Positions 51,701 to 64,000 are shown, counted from the stretch's first letter. The stretch: DNA of 64,000 nt from Tetranychus cinnabarinus (GCA_022266195.1 WHVY01000004.1:4419501-4483500); one strand, 5' to 3'. Notes: a model not told the origin generated them from the sequence alone. Made by a program: numbers and translations.

Positions 51701-53838
51701 CCTCCGTATCCGCCTGTTGATTGTTGTTGTTGTCCATAGCTGTTTCCGCCGCCCATGGAACCCATTGATCCCATTCCATAGCTGCCTGAAGAGCCACCGT
51801 TCATTCCGTAACCTCCAGCCATTGAGCCTCCGCCCATGGAACCCATTGAGCCCATTCCGTATCCACCTGTTGATTGTTGTTGCTGTCCATAGCTGTTTCC
51901 AGCGCCCATGGAACCCATTGAACCCATGGAACTCATTCCATAGCCAGCTGAAGAACCACCGTTCATTCCATAGCCTCCAGCCATTGAACCTCCGCCCATT
52001 GAGCCTGCACCCATTGAGCTTGCACCCATTGAGCCTCCATAAGATGGCTTAGCTCCTGCTGAAGAAAGGATAAGAATTCAGAGGGAAAATGAGATTATGC
52101 ATGTTTATATGAACTAGTAAATCAATGAATATCAACCAACCTGAACCAGAGCCTCCTTTGGTTCCATAGCTTAAACCATTGCTTCCAGAACCAGATCCTG
52201 ATCCTTTACTTCCGCCTAAAAAAATTGAACAAAAAGCAAAATTAAGTCATTATTTATGCTTTTGATTATCAACTATTTATTGTTGGAATTAGTTCAAAGT
52301 AAGAGTTAGTGGGATCAAAAATAAAATCATTGTTAGTGTTGAGCTAAGAAATCAGTAGATTAAAGTTTTCTATATTACTGTTATTGGGAACAGAAATGAA
52401 TGTCATTTTTTTTGCTTGGATTAATTTTCACTCTCATTATTCATCCTGATGAGGATCAGTTGAGACTGGAGCAGAAATGCGGCCAAACAATTGAAGCAAC
52501 TTTTCATTCCACCAAGAAACCGAGATTCGAGATAAGTTGGCTGAAGAGGAATACAACTTACCATAGGAATCATCATCAGCTTCAAATCCTGCCTCTTGAT
52601 CATTTGAATATTCTGAGCTGGCCGTCTTCATGTAAGCTGGTTCCGATTGATATTGACCAATAGTCACCAAAGCGACAGATGATAAAAGCAGCAAATACTA
52701 AATGGTAAAAAGATGCAAAAAAGGCAAACGGTCAATATTGAAAAAAAAACATGAAAATGGTGAACAACCGAAATGAAATTTCATTTATTTATAAGACTTG
52801 TTATACTATCATCAGGGTATCCCCATGATTAGTGTAACAATTTTACATCAATAATAGTTATAATTATTCTGATAATAAACAGTGTTTATTTGGAGGTCAG
52901 TCATTATTATTATTAATTCATCTCTTATCCCTTCAGTATTGCCTGTTAACCAGGGTCTATCCTTTAATATGCTGGTTTGATCATTTTGTTAACCTAAACT
53001 CTAATCATTCTCATCATTTGACTAAAATTATACTATAAAATATATTTAGAGAGTGAAATTACTGTATGAATGAATCAATGTTTATCCATCAGAATGATTA
53101 TATTTTGATTTTTGATATTAACTGTCAAAAAAGATGAGGTCAATCTTGATAGATGTTTTATATTTGCCATTTAGGTGTCATTGTGAGCTGATTTAAGGAC
53201 CATTACTGCCAATTTTAAAAAAAACAACCCACAAATGTAGGTTTGATTAACTAGTCAATCTGTCCAGCAACTGTCCATTAAATCATATAATGTAATAATG
53301 ATACAAATTTTTACAATTTAATCATTCTCTAAGTCTATCACGATTGCATTGAAACTCTTTCATTACAATGTATTTAAGCAAAGCTAAAAGAAAGGAGATG
53401 AAAACATCGAGAATAATAATTAAATTTTCAATTGTTGCTGGTTAAAAATAAAGTGTAATCATGAAATGAGATAATTATTTCCTCTGATTGCAATCATAAT
53501 TAAAGAGTAATGTTCATTGCAAGCTAAAATTCAACATCTAATGTTGATTGTTATTCAATTTTGTAGCTATCCAAAGTTAATTAGAATCACTCCTACTTGA
53601 TATTAATTAAATCTTAAATCAACAAGTTAAATTATATTTGAGTAAATAATTGCATTCAAATTAATTTTCTACATTTCAACATTTCTTCAACTATTAATAC
53701 AAGAAATTTGATGAATCAACTGTAAATGCAAATGTAACTCAAAATAGTCAATTTAAATTTTATATTACTGTCTCAACTGAATCATTTGGGTACAATTGAA
53801 ATGGATTGATGTTAAAATGGACTTACCTTGAAAATCAT
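48781..53838 (-). CDS. RR-type cuticle protein with Gly/Ser/Met-rich repeats
   Basis: A secreted structural protein of the exoskeleton that should bind chitin. Eight coding exons (53838-53827, 52697-52562, 52215-52141, 52058-51667, 50512-50095, 50006-49965, 49869-49470, 49393-48781) total 2,088 nt, or 695 residues. The 12-bp first exon (MIFK) plus the start of exon 2 form a signal peptide, cleaved near residue 18 (LLLLSSVALVTIG). Residues about 50-205 are Gly/Ser/Tyr/Met-rich with an internal tandem repeat. Residues about 206-272 are the chitin_bind_4 domain (PPRPYAFDYKV, GDAYGNKKGNYGYMDAYG, YRQVEYTAGADGFKA). Residues about 275-345 are GSGSSYG repeats. Residues about 360-620 are very rich in MGGM/MSGM motifs, and the end is Ser/Pro/Thr/Lys-rich, finishing TKPTKRY. 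The acceptor of exon 4 could also be 3 bp further on. Which cuticle the protein serves cannot be told from sequence. Confidence 0.92.
51705..52000 (-). repeat. Internal tandem repeat in cuticle protein exon 4
   Basis: Two units of about 150 bp (51705-51858 and 51859-about 52000) encode the same series: NSYGQQQQSTGGYG, GSMGSMGGG or similar, SMAGGYGMNGGSS. The differences are mostly silent or small indels, which suggests unequal exchange or slippage. Confidence 0.8.
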
Positions 53839-54140
53839 GTTGCTGTTGAGATAAAGATCCTAATGAATTGAAAGTTGATGAAGACTTGAGATTGTCTGAT
53901 TGGACAAGTTTAAATTGTAAGAAATCTAACAATTTAGGTAAAACTAAACCCTGTTGGTTAGCGATCAAGGGTCAGGTTGAAATTGATTTATCCAGTAATC
54001 GGGTTTAAAAGGTTTGCTATTGTTGTGAGTTGCTGGAGTTGAGGTTGGAAACAATATTGAATGGTGAAATAACGTTGAATACAATATTTTATGTTTTAGA
54101 TTGTATTAGATGAAGTTGACTGGACGATGAGACCAATAGA

Positions 54141-54178
54141 ACTGATGATCTTTGGTCAGTTTGAGGTTCCTTTATATA
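54141..54178 (-). promoter_or_regulatory. TATA box and initiator of the cuticle protein gene
   Basis: On the minus strand TATATAAA (54178-54171) precedes a TCAGT initiator whose A is at 54143, about 33 bp away. The leader would run about 305 nt to the ATG at 53838. A strong TATA box fits a highly and stage-specifically expressed cuticle gene. Confidence 0.65.
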
Positions 54179-57100
54179 TGGAATGAAAATTTGTTGATGG
54201 AGTAAAGGGTCAGTTGAAGGGATGGTTAAAGGGAGAAAGATGATGATGAAAAGGACTGTAATAATCGTAATATAATCCAGTTAACATTCACCCAGTACAA
54301 CTTGAATCCACATCCCATTATCAATAATAATCTGGACAAACCTTATAATTTTCACTTTCTTTCCTTTCTTTCCTCTTTCTTTCATTTCTCTCACTTTTAC
54401 TTTCATCATCTTGTTTACCTTTTAGTGAATCTCAATTTACCTATTATCACAAGGACCACCTCAACATACACTTGCATGTAAGGCACACACAAAACACTCT
54501 ATTTTACATCCCAATGAACAATTTGAATTGACTTAGATTAGTTCTTGATTAGACAATCATATTCACAGTATATGAACAGTTTCTCAATGATCAGTCAACA
54601 ATTAATGTATAAATCAATATATGAAAACATGTATGACCTAAACGATGATCAACATTAGCTCTTTTTTTGCCAACTCTTGTACTCAAAGAAAAAAAAACTT
54701 GCCATTTCAATTGCTTGCGCCTGTTTATACAATTATTCAATTGCTGGGCTAATCACTTGGTAAACTGTGTAGAGTTAACAATTAGGTATTTTAGATTATT
54801 AAATCATAAAATTGAGTTAATCGTTTAAATAATTCCAATCAGTGTTGGTCATTAGCAAATTTAATTCTCGCGCTCTCTAATATTTGCCTCCTTTTTTTGC
54901 CAATGTTCAATGAGCAAACAGTTGCTTCATTTTTGTAAAATTAAAAACTCGCTAAGTCAAGTGTATATGATTAGTATTACCTCATTTATATTAATTGTTG
55001 TTAATTTTACCATTGTATTCGGAAAATTGCGAAAGGTGTTCGACTTAATTGGTGAATAAATGGTCAATACACACCGCCAAAAGGATAAAAAGCTAAGTTT
55101 CTCTTCCCATTGCTCTTTCAGTTGAGCCAACTTTCATGATGATCGTTTGGACATTTTTCTTATAATGGCTATTTTGAATTTCTTACATTATTTAGATTGG
55201 TTTTGTATGAAAGCTAAATAACCGATGTCAAGGTAGTTAACAACAATAGTGATTTACCACAATTTGTTTATTGTTAAAAGACGAATTGTTTATTTGGATC
55301 GTTTAGACTGGATTGGATTGTGAAAATGGAGGATTACCATTACAGTTGCCGTATCGGAAAACTCATACATACTGTACATGTAATTTGATGATTTGCTGCC
55401 TGTTAGTAATTCAAGATCTGCTGTTTTTAATTTCTATTTTCCTGATCATTGTGCTATCCATTTTATCCAAGGTTAACAATCACCAATTACGCTTGTATTG
55501 TTGGAACAAACAAGAAAAGCAAAAATGAGATTGATTGAGAGACCTTTTCAACTTGTAAATGACTCTAATTTAGATTGAAGAGAAACTTTATGAATGGCTT
55601 TATTCATGGCGAAATTTTCATCTTTTTCGTGTTTTGTGTTGGTGATCATTGATGATTGCGGAAATATTATCACCATTATTAACCAAACTTCCGATATTAA
55701 TTTGATTTCACACTTTTGTTTTATCACATCAAGAGTTTAAGCACGTTGATTGAATAATCTAATTTCTTCACCATCATCTTCATCTTGTTCACCTTTCTAC
55801 CTTTTTACATGTACTTTATATACATATTGATTAATATACTTTTTTAACGGTTTTGATTATTTACTTTTAATTGTGAATATCAAAAGGAGCAAAAAAAAGG
55901 AGTAGGAGAAATGAAAAGAATTAGAAAAATCTACTTGAATTGTTCACAGTCATGAATTAAGTCAGCTTTTAAATTTGATTTTAATGATGATTACAATAAG
56001 TGATTAGATGAACGAGAAAGCTCTTAAACTGTAAAGGATCCTTGTTGAAAATTCAACTGATCATCACCTTTTTAACTCTCACATGATATGTAAATGATTA
56101 TCTTCACTGAATGTTAAACAGTTTTGAAAGAAAGCAATTGATTTGCCTGAAATTATTGTCATCATAATTATCGCTTAATTTGATTGCATTTAAATCATCG
56201 CACAAAAATTTAACTTTCACTAAGTGAGAGATTGAAGAGTGAAAAAAGGTTAAATTATGTGTAATTATTTATTACATATATTATAATTATTCAGATTATT
56301 GGTTTAACTTAATCTTGGCCCATTAATTTGATTCAAACATCTAACTATGTAATTACCATTTAAACTTTGGGTTCAACCATTTCTTGTATTAAAATTGGTG
56401 AAATCATTGAAAAGGTAAGAAGAAATGGCGAAAACAAAAAATTAAATTTAATTAATTTCCAACAATCATTTTTCATCTCAATCCGTTGTATGTTAATTTA
56501 CAATTAACAAGGAAATAATTGATTAATAGGAATCACGCAAATCAATAAAAATAAATTGCCGTAAATCTTGAATCCTATTTGTTTTTTTAGTTAAATTGTT
56601 AACCTTGTCGTGATCTTGATTGCTGATTGTCTAATAGTTTGTCATTTCAATTTTACTTTTCCTCTTAAAACACTCAAATTGTTGAGTTAACCCAAAGATT
56701 ACAGGTTAACTTGAAGGTCAAGAATAACCAGAGAAACCTGAAGAAATGGTCATTTTGTTTGGGAATGTGAATTTCATTGTTAACTCGATTCTCATGATTA
56801 AACTTAATCAATAAAAGGAGTTTACAAGCCTTTTCCAAACAAGAAAATTTAATTTTCACTATTAATAAATGATCAAAAAATAAACCCTCAAATGACCAAC
56901 ACTGGTACTAAAAGTCAGTTAAATGGTTAACTTGAGTTACACAATTAACTTTGACATTTCTTTTAGTCTGTTTCTCCTTGTAATTAGACTGACCAAATGA
57001 AATTATTATCACTGATTTAGTAATGTTAACCAATCATTGTTAAATTGTTTCCAAAATCTGAGAAAGGTCAAACCCGCAAAAGGTGATAATCAAAGTTGGA

Positions 57101-58319
57101 TATCATAATTGTGATCATTGATTTCACCCAAATGGACAAACAATTATGTTCAATTAGATATTAAATTCACTTGTTGGCTTTAATTGATTGTCAATTTGAG
57201 TTGGAAATGGTCAACAAAGGTTGAAAGGAACAACAAAAATCAGAAAACTAAGGTTAACTCAAAAAGAAAACAATTTTTCAGAATTCTGATTCCCAAAGAA
57301 ACACACTCAAATTGTCCAACACAAACAACTTGATCAACATAATTCTGGTATCAATGGACAATTAGCAGCAAATTGAAAGCAACCCAAAAGAGTAAAATTA
57401 ATGAAAAATGAAATGAAATTGAAAAATGCAAATCTTTTTGTTTCAATGTTTTCTCCAATTGCATTTCATCAATTAGACGATTAAGGGAAACGTTAATCGC
57501 CATTTAAGCTGATTAGAAGATTTACTCTTAATTTTAACTCTTGCAATCCATTTTAATGATTTCATGTGAAAAATTGAAAATTGCGGAATGCGGAATAGAA
57601 TTGAATTGAAATAATAATTCATCTGTTGACATATTGACATTATTTATTGTCATCAGCTTTTACCAATAATTGCCTGAATAAATTAAGAAACAATCAATCG
57701 GTAAAATTGTTTAACCAACAGTAAAAGTGTCCTGTTCATGTTGACAATTTGACCAATCGAGAGTTAATCAAATTCAATCAACTTGAATAGTGGCAAAATT
57801 ACTGTTTATCATTGGTCAAGTTTAACAATTGATCAACATTAAAAGCAAATCAGTGCGTCCGGGAAGATCAATGGCTTTTGGGTAACAGATTTAAAAATCT
57901 TCCAACAAATGGTTCAATCTTTACTGACCTCAACACAATTATTAGGTCGACTTAATTTAAATTCAACTTGGCCTTACATTCCCATTTAATCACAACAAAT
58001 CACAATATAAATCATTTGTAAAATCCTCAACTCAATCGCTTTACATTCAAGCATAAAGATCATTAGATTAACATAAATACCAGTGTTGACAAGTTAAAGG
58101 TGAAAATGTAAATTCATTGAACAAGTCCATTCAGATGATCAACAGATAATCATTCAAAATAAAACCATAAATCACTGAATATCCATGATTAAATGATTAT
58201 TTCATTATGAGAATCAGCAATGGATTAACCAGTTTTTGGTAAACACTATTTTCTGGTTGCTTTACTGTAAACTCATCTACAAATAAAACAATCGGTAAAA
58301 TAATCTGTTCAATCCGATT

Positions 58320-58352
58320 GATCCTTATTGATTATAATTATTTAATAAGGAT
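58320..58352. repeat. Inverted repeat, 9-bp arms
   Basis: ATCCTTATT and AATAAGGAT are perfect inverted copies separated by 13 AT-rich bases, and the flanking TG/TTGA bases partly extend the symmetry. No gene is attached to it. Confidence 0.5.
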
Positions 58353-59641
58353 TGACCTTTCCTTCCTTCCGCCGTTACATTGCTAAATGGACAGCTACTG
58401 AAGTCTTCATTGACCAGTTAAATATGATTGGTTTAATCATTGAAAGTGAAAACCTTTTCAACTCTTTTACCTCATTTTGACTTTCAATTTAAAGACATAT
58501 TTGATGACAAGATTGCTTCCATTTCATCTACTCTAATCACTTTTGATTAAAGTTAATTTGGAACACGCTTTAAACGATGCTTATACTATTTAACCATCAT
58601 CATCATCTTATCCTTTGATTTCATGTGTTAACCAAATTGTTGTACCTTCAATCGACTATCAAATTATTGATTTAATCAATTTAATGACAATTGAAAAAGG
58701 TTTACCTTTTAAATTGTTGTTAAACCATTATTTAAGTTAACATCTTTTTTTTTCTTACACTAATTTGCTTATTAATTCAATCGTTTTTGTTCCTATTTTA
58801 TTCAATTACCTCACAAATGTTTGAATTTAACAATGAACAGGTAATATCATTATTAATCATCTTTAATTGGTTAACAATGGCGATGAGGTAACAATTTTTT
58901 TTCCAATTAATTAAACCCTTTCAAGGTTAATCAATTAGATTAAATGAAGTTACAGATTAATCAATGTCAAGTGGGTCTAACAATTGATCAACATTTTCAT
59001 CTTTAGCTGACGATTATATTTGCATTGAAAAAGTGAAAGGTTAATAGATTTAAACAAATCACCTTTGATTGATCTGTTTATTAATTGTGTACAGAAGTGA
59101 ATTCAATGTTTGGTCATTTTAATGTCAAAAATTGTATTATCTTGTCATTTCATTGAAATTTGATTGAAAAATTGAACAATTTGAACACAATTTTTACTTT
59201 GAAAATGAAGTAAAAGCAAGAAATATTTTCCTTTGTATTTCAACTTGATTTAGTCTGATTAATGGTTAACTAGATGTGAAAAATTTTCTACATTTAACAT
59301 TGAATGTCTAGCAATAGTTGACAGTTTTTCAGGTGTCAACCCAAATTTTAATTACATTGAAAATGCTAATTCAGTTGATTGTTTTCAGTTGGAACACAAA
59401 AATTGATTAGCAAGATTGAATTGTTTGATTCCATTTCTTTAGGAAACGGTAATTTGAATTGAAAATTGAATCTCAATTGAGATCAAATGTACATTTGGAG
59501 CTAAACAATGAGTTTGAGTAAATATGTAATGGTTAACCCAAAATATTGATAAATGCACTTGAAATTGGATGTTTTTTCGTGACCAGGAATTGAATTAATT
59601 TCAACAGTAACGTCCATCTTTAATTTCCTGTTTTGTTAAAT

Positions 59642-59670
59642 TAGACAATTAAATGTTTTTTAATTGTCTA
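59642..59670. repeat. Perfect 12-bp hairpin
   Basis: TAGACAATTAAA and TTTAATTGTCTA pair perfectly around a 5-base loop. It is longer than the other small palindromes noticed nearby. It could be chance in AT-rich DNA, a transposon footprint or an RNA structure. Confidence 0.55.
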
Positions 59671-60660
59671 GTCTTTTTTGTCTACTAAATGATCATTGAA
59701 AAATGATGAAAGATAACCAATGGCTAACCGTAATTAAGGCCTCCAATCAACTAAACCTTGACTTTGAACCAATGGAATCAATTGGATAATTCAACTTTCC
59801 CTTTCAATTTTGCTGAATAAATATGAATTTGTGATTAGCAATGATTTACTAAATTAATTTATATTTTATTATTTGTGCTGTTAATTGCCTGTTAACGTCA
59901 CTTTCTTATTAAATTTAAATCGGCTTGTTTCACCATTCTATTGTATTTCAATGGTTTTGCTTTTGTCTTTATTTCAATTAAATATCACAATTGAAACAGA
60001 TTATCATTTTTTTAGGCTTTTACTTGGGTTAATCAAGAGTCTGATGATTATTAACTGACCAGATGGACTCAGGTCGTGTGAATGGTTCATGAATCACGTT
60101 TTGTCAATTGTAGAGCACGAAGTGAATCATCATTATTTAAGTTTTTGCTTGTTGAATCAATAACAAGTTTATCATGATGAAGAGTTTTTAAGGTAAATTG
60201 TTAAGACCATGATCTATTGGTGTCAATCATTGATTTGGACGATCGATGAATAAATCAGAACAAAGCTAATAAAATGAATGGACTAAATTAAATTGAACAG
60301 ACAGCTTTGTGGAAAGATAAAGGATTTTAATGTCTTCAAAGGTGACCTTTTTTTCATCATCTTAAACGATGATGTTTTTACAAATCTCATTACCCAGAAT
60401 TGATATTGATTTTTGGAGGGTGAAACACAGGTTAATTCAATTGTTAGAATACAATGGTTTTGATACAATTTGATATCAAGCTTTTTTAAAGCATCAATTA
60501 ACATATTTGATATGCATTTGATACAGAAATAAAACATGGAGATTGATAAATTACAGGGAATGTGTTTAATATGTTGTATTTTTGAAACAATTTTCAAGTT
60601 AAATCACGCAATTGAATCTTAAGGGATCAAAATTACTGGTGGTGACATCTGATGAACAGC

Positions 60661-61563
60661 TTATTGTGTTGTTTGTACGTTTTGCGTTTCCTCTCCATCG
60701 AACAGCTCTTCAAACGAAGCCAAAATGAAATGTCCTACCAGTTTGGCACTTTTTTCATCCTTCAAAAGTTGATTAAAGAAGGGAATCAAATCTGTGACTT
60801 TATCCTCGATTCCTTTAAAGTCCTCCAAGGACCAGAAACAGATAACTCGTACACAGGCCATTACTATTGAGAAGTTCTTTTCATTTGACTGGACACTTTC
60901 CCAGTCGTAAATTATATTCTTTACATAATCAATGACGGTTAAAATGGTTTCTCGAAGTGCATTATACAAATTGACAATTGAATCAGGCGATAATCTTGAA
61001 GCTGGTTGTGATAATTTTTCTTCAGTGCAAAGGGTATCGATAAAGGTTTCAAATATCATGAGACACGCGTTCAACAAATGTTCATCAATGGCTTCATCTT
61101 TTCGTAGTTCGATACAAATTTCAATACAAACCAAACGACCAATGAGTGGGAAAAAATTTTTACAATGAGTATCAGTAACACCTTCAGTTCCTATGGTCAT
61201 CCAATTGAAACGGGGGAATACTTCGTTAAGAGCAGCAATCAAATAGAAACCTGAATCACGGTTCTGTTTATCAAGGCGACTGGTAAAAATATCGTACAAC
61301 CCTGATGTAAGCAAGGGTAACCAATTAGCTGCCGATACTTCGGTAGATGTTGATGAAGAGGATGTTGATGATGTTGATATGGAGGGTGAACATGGTTGTA
61401 TTTGAGAGAGCAGAGATTTATCTGACTCTTGAATTATGGCTGCTAGTTGGTTACAGAGATCAAATTTTCGTTGACTTTGATTAGATTTGAATTCAGTAGC
61501 GATTTGTAACATACATGTATGAAAAAGATATGGAATATCACGCGATGGATCAGGTACGTTCAT
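60661..61563 (-). CDS. NCDN: Neurochondrin-like protein, short form
   Basis: Neurochondrin is a cytoplasmic, helical-repeat protein linked to neuronal signalling and to snRNP assembly in vertebrates. One exon from the ATG at 61563 to TAA at 60661 gives 300 residues. The middle part fits the family: WLPLLTSGLYDIFTSRL, a conserved RDSGFYLIAALNEVF.RFNW segment, FFPLIGRLVCIEICIELR with a following LLNACLMIFE, and MACVRVICFW.LED followed by DLIPFFNQLL. A Ser/Thr run interrupts residues about 60-75. The family is usually around 700 residues, so an N-terminal block and the C-terminal third are absent here. Either this is a short lineage form, or more exons exist that I cannot see. The frame is open a few codons above the ATG, beginning at a TTG. 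Confidence 0.6.
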   Translation of the reverse strand: MNVPDPSRDIPYLFHTCMLQIATEFKSNQSQRKFDLCNQLAAIIQESDKSLLSQIQPCSPSISTSSTSSSSTSTEVSAANWLPLLTSGLYDIFTSRLDKQNRDSGFYLIAALNEVFPRFNWMTIGTEGVTDTHCKNFFPLIGRLVCIEICIELRKDEAIDEHLLNACLMIFETFIDTLCTEEKLSQPASRLSPDSIVNLYNALRETILTVIDYVKNIIYDWESVQSNEKNFSIVMACVRVICFWSLEDFKGIEDKVTDLIPFFNQLLKDEKSAKLVGHFILASFEELFDGEETQNVQTTQ

Positions 61564-61578
61564 ATTGTTATCGAAGAT

Positions 61579-61669
61579 GCTTTGATTTAAAGGCAAAAGG
61601 TAAACAAAAAAATTAATCCGAGTTTAATTTTTTCCACAGAAGAGAGCAGCACATTCAATCCAATTTACC
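61579..61669 (-). other. Possible 5' UTR intron of the neurochondrin-like gene
   Basis: A donor-like AAAACAG|GTAAATT has its last exon base at 61669. A weak acceptor (TTTAAATCAAAG|CATC) would start the coding exon at 61579. The upstream sequence has an in-frame TAA just before the donor, so it could only be leader. The weak pyrimidine tract makes this uncertain. Confidence 0.3.
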
Positions 61670-64000
61670 TGTTTTAAAAACCGATAGGTGTCACTATCTC
61701 ATTGCAATCTACAATTTTCTCCTTTTCATCAATTTAATTTGATTCTGTTTAAATGTTTTATATTTTCATTAAAACCTGAGTTTATTTGAAAAATGACAAG
61801 AGTGAAATTCACATGGAAAAATGGACAAAATACACCTTAAAGTTTAATAAATCTTCTACAAAACCTTTCCACCTTTTCAACAGACAACTCAATAAATTGA
61901 AAATAATATAACCCACCAACAATAACCCTTCTATATCTATTTTAATTACATTTTGTTACTTGTGAAATTAATCAAATAAACAAACAATTCACAATAAGTG
62001 CAATATCTACCCATAACTGTCTTATGGCCTATTTGATAGCTGATAAAAGCGATTATCAATACTAAAGGCCCAGTGCTTAAGGAAATCTTCACATGTTTTT
62101 GAAAATTCAACATCAAAAATCTAATTTAGTCGATCATTAATTTTCAGATTTACTCGGATTGGTTGATATATTTAACTATTATTTTGAAAATTTGATTCAT
62201 ATTGATTCGCTAGAAATTTAAATGAAATTAATCAAGATATAATAAACTCGTTACAGATTTTGTTTCATCAGACCTTCTTTTATGCATTGAACTAGGTTAA
62301 TTAAATAACCCAACGTTAATGCTTTTTAATGTTTTTTCATGACTTACATGAATTGAGCTCAATGTTCAACATGTTATCAATATAATTTAAGAACAATTAT
62401 CGTAATTATTAAAGATTTATGAGATTTATCTAGATAATATTGGATAGTTTGATTGCCTCTCTTCATTGATTACAATCAGTTTTGGCAGTTTTGTATTGTT
62501 TTTATTGCCAATTAGTTTCCACTTCAATTAGAGTTACAGTTTACCAAGTTAACCAAGTTGAATTATAATCAAATAACAATTATCCACTAATTGAGAAAAA
62601 GATAGCAAATTAACAACTAATGTTAACAAACTTATTAGGCATACATAATTGCAAATTAAAATTTGAGTTTACAAAAAGCAGAAAAAAAAGTTTCATAAAT
62701 TGAACAAGATCGTGCCAAAAGCACACCCAGAAATCACACATTAAAAGGTATCAGTTTAATCAAAATTGAACACCAAATTCAGTTCTTTTTCACATTGAGA
62801 AACATCATGAAAAGAAAGATGACGAAAGGAAGAAAAGTAGGAGGATGAGAAGGAGGAAAATAGTAAATGATAATGAAGCCAAAAAGTGATAGACTTAAGG
62901 TGATAATGAAGCTGATGGTGAAGACGATGGTGATGATGATGTAAATGATGTTGATTAAAATTGAGCAGAAAACAAAAACAACCAAACCCTCAGTTTCACT
63001 TTAATTAACTTAATTTGGTTTCACAAAAGTTAAGTGATTTACAATGATTTATACACAGTGTAATGGAATAGCTAAAGATGAATGAAATGAAGAAAAATTC
63101 AATAACTTTGTTTTCCATTGAAAGATGTTAATCTTTGAGTAAGAAGCAAGAATTAGATTATCTGATTAATCCAACATGCAAAGGTTGAACCTTTTATAAG
63201 CTGTCTAATAATTACATTATACAAATAATTTGTATTTCATTTTTTACGTTATCCTTCCTCACAATTTCCCTATCATAATCATCTTCGCCTTTCAAATTGT
63301 AAATATTAATAAAAAGCTTTCTTTTTGAGGTTCATCTGATCCTTGAACAAATAGTAAACACTCAAAGATCCCAATCAAAGGTAATCAAATTGATTTTATG
63401 ACAAAGCATAACCAGGATATAATTGATTATGGTTAACTATGGTCAAGTGTGTTTGGTTTTAAGAATTAGAGATTGAAAGAGAGTGAAAAATTGGCAAATC
63501 TGATCTCCAGAAGAAAAAATATAAATAGATTAACATTGGCTTTGGTTTACTATTTGATTTTTGTTTCCATTCATTCCTGAAATGTATTTTACACAACACA
63601 ATATAACCATGTTAATAATGCGTTTGCTTCTGTAGGTGTTGATGAAATGATAAATGTGAAAAAGATGATGTTGAACGCTTTCCAATGGTTAATTTGATCC
63701 ATTTTGATTTTCATCTTCCTTTCAGTCCTTTCCTTGGTTTGATTGAGATGCGTTTTTGTTTACCTGAGCCAAAAGAAGGGAAAAAATTAGTGTTAAAATT
63801 GATTTTAAGGTGTGATCTTCAAATAGTTATATTTGTTTATCATCATCATCCGGATCATCATCATTCCAGAGTGATATTTGAACAGTTAAACTTGATATTG
63901 ATATAAGATGCTGTCTAATTGTAATCATGCAGAAAAAAATGAGCAGACGTTTTTGCTTCAAGATTGAAAGTTAAATTGTATAAAGAAAAATGTTTCAAGC
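61670..64000. other. Right-hand gene-free end of the window
   Basis: AT-rich sequence with GAT-type and purine-rich patches around 62805-62945. No coding sequence, RNA gene or mobile element was recognised. Missing upstream exons of the neurochondrin-like gene, if any, would lie here or beyond the window. Confidence 0.5.

Larger units (their letters stand above)
54179..60660. other. Gene-poor region of about 6.5 kb
   Basis: Very AT-rich, with many CAATTG, TTGATCAA-like and GTTAAC strings but no recognised coding sequence. The upstream control region of the cuticle gene is presumably at its left end. Two notable hairpins are listed separately. An open frame at 60283-60597 on the minus strand has no homology that I recognise and does not continue the neurochondrin-like gene. 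Confidence 0.5.

Noticed and set aside
51705..52000. Possible CRISPR-like spaced repeat
   Set aside because: The two units are long coding repeats of a structural protein in a eukaryotic genome, with no short repeats and unique spacers.
55313..55528. 71-codon plus-strand open frame
   Set aside because: No ATG at the given start, Leu/Ile-rich, and no homology or promoter context.

Overview
The window looks like nuclear DNA of a small-genome arthropod, most likely a mite of the spider-mite type. The evidence is AT-rich sequence, short introns (mostly 60-100 bp) with GT..AG ends, TATA plus TCAGT initiator promoters, and a gene for a cuticle protein with a Rebers-Riddiford (RR) chitin-binding domain. 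The species is an inference. I found no prokaryotic, viral or organellar genes.

Layout. 1-3,550: the left edge holds one asparagine-rich coding exon of an unrecognised minus-strand gene; the rest is probably its intron. 3,551-20,049: about 16 kb with no convincing gene, only microsatellites, polypurine/polypyrimidine tracts and one weak candidate exon. 20,050-27,300 (-): RALGAPB, the beta subunit of the Ral GTPase-activating complex, 11 coding exons. 27,397-33,854: a recent, rearranged tandem duplication of the RALGAPB-UBXN1 junction. Copy A keeps the intact RALGAPB and a truncated UBXN1. Copy B keeps a 105-bp RALGAPB scrap and the intact UBXN1. A broken TMEM19 gene lies between them. 33,596-34,574 (+): intact UBXN1, followed by one clear and one faint decayed copy of its 3' end. 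35,224-36,919 (-): SGTA-type co-chaperone. 37,712-40,194 (-): GPATCH1 with a degenerate G-patch. 41,569-47,380 (+): DEPDC5/Iml1 of the GATOR1 complex, 14 exons. 48,781-53,838 (-): a Gly/Ser/Met-rich RR cuticle protein with its promoter. 54,179-60,660: gene-poor. 60,661-61,563 (-): a short neurochondrin-like gene. 61,670-64,000: nothing recognised.

The genes do not form a pathway. RALGAPB and DEPDC5 both belong to small-GTPase/TORC1 signalling in other animals, and UBXN1 and SGTA both act in protein quality control, but their adjacency here is probably incidental. Exon models were built by hand from splice sites. All multi-exon totals are divisible by three: RALGAPB 4,749 nt, UBXN1 903, SGTA 1,077, GPATCH1 2,385, DEPDC5 4,599, cuticle protein 2,088. 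The most notable results are the reciprocal decay of the duplicated RALGAPB-UBXN1 block, a promoter-bearing UBA-only UBXN1 remnant, the lost G-patch signature in GPATCH1 and the methionine-rich cuticle protein.
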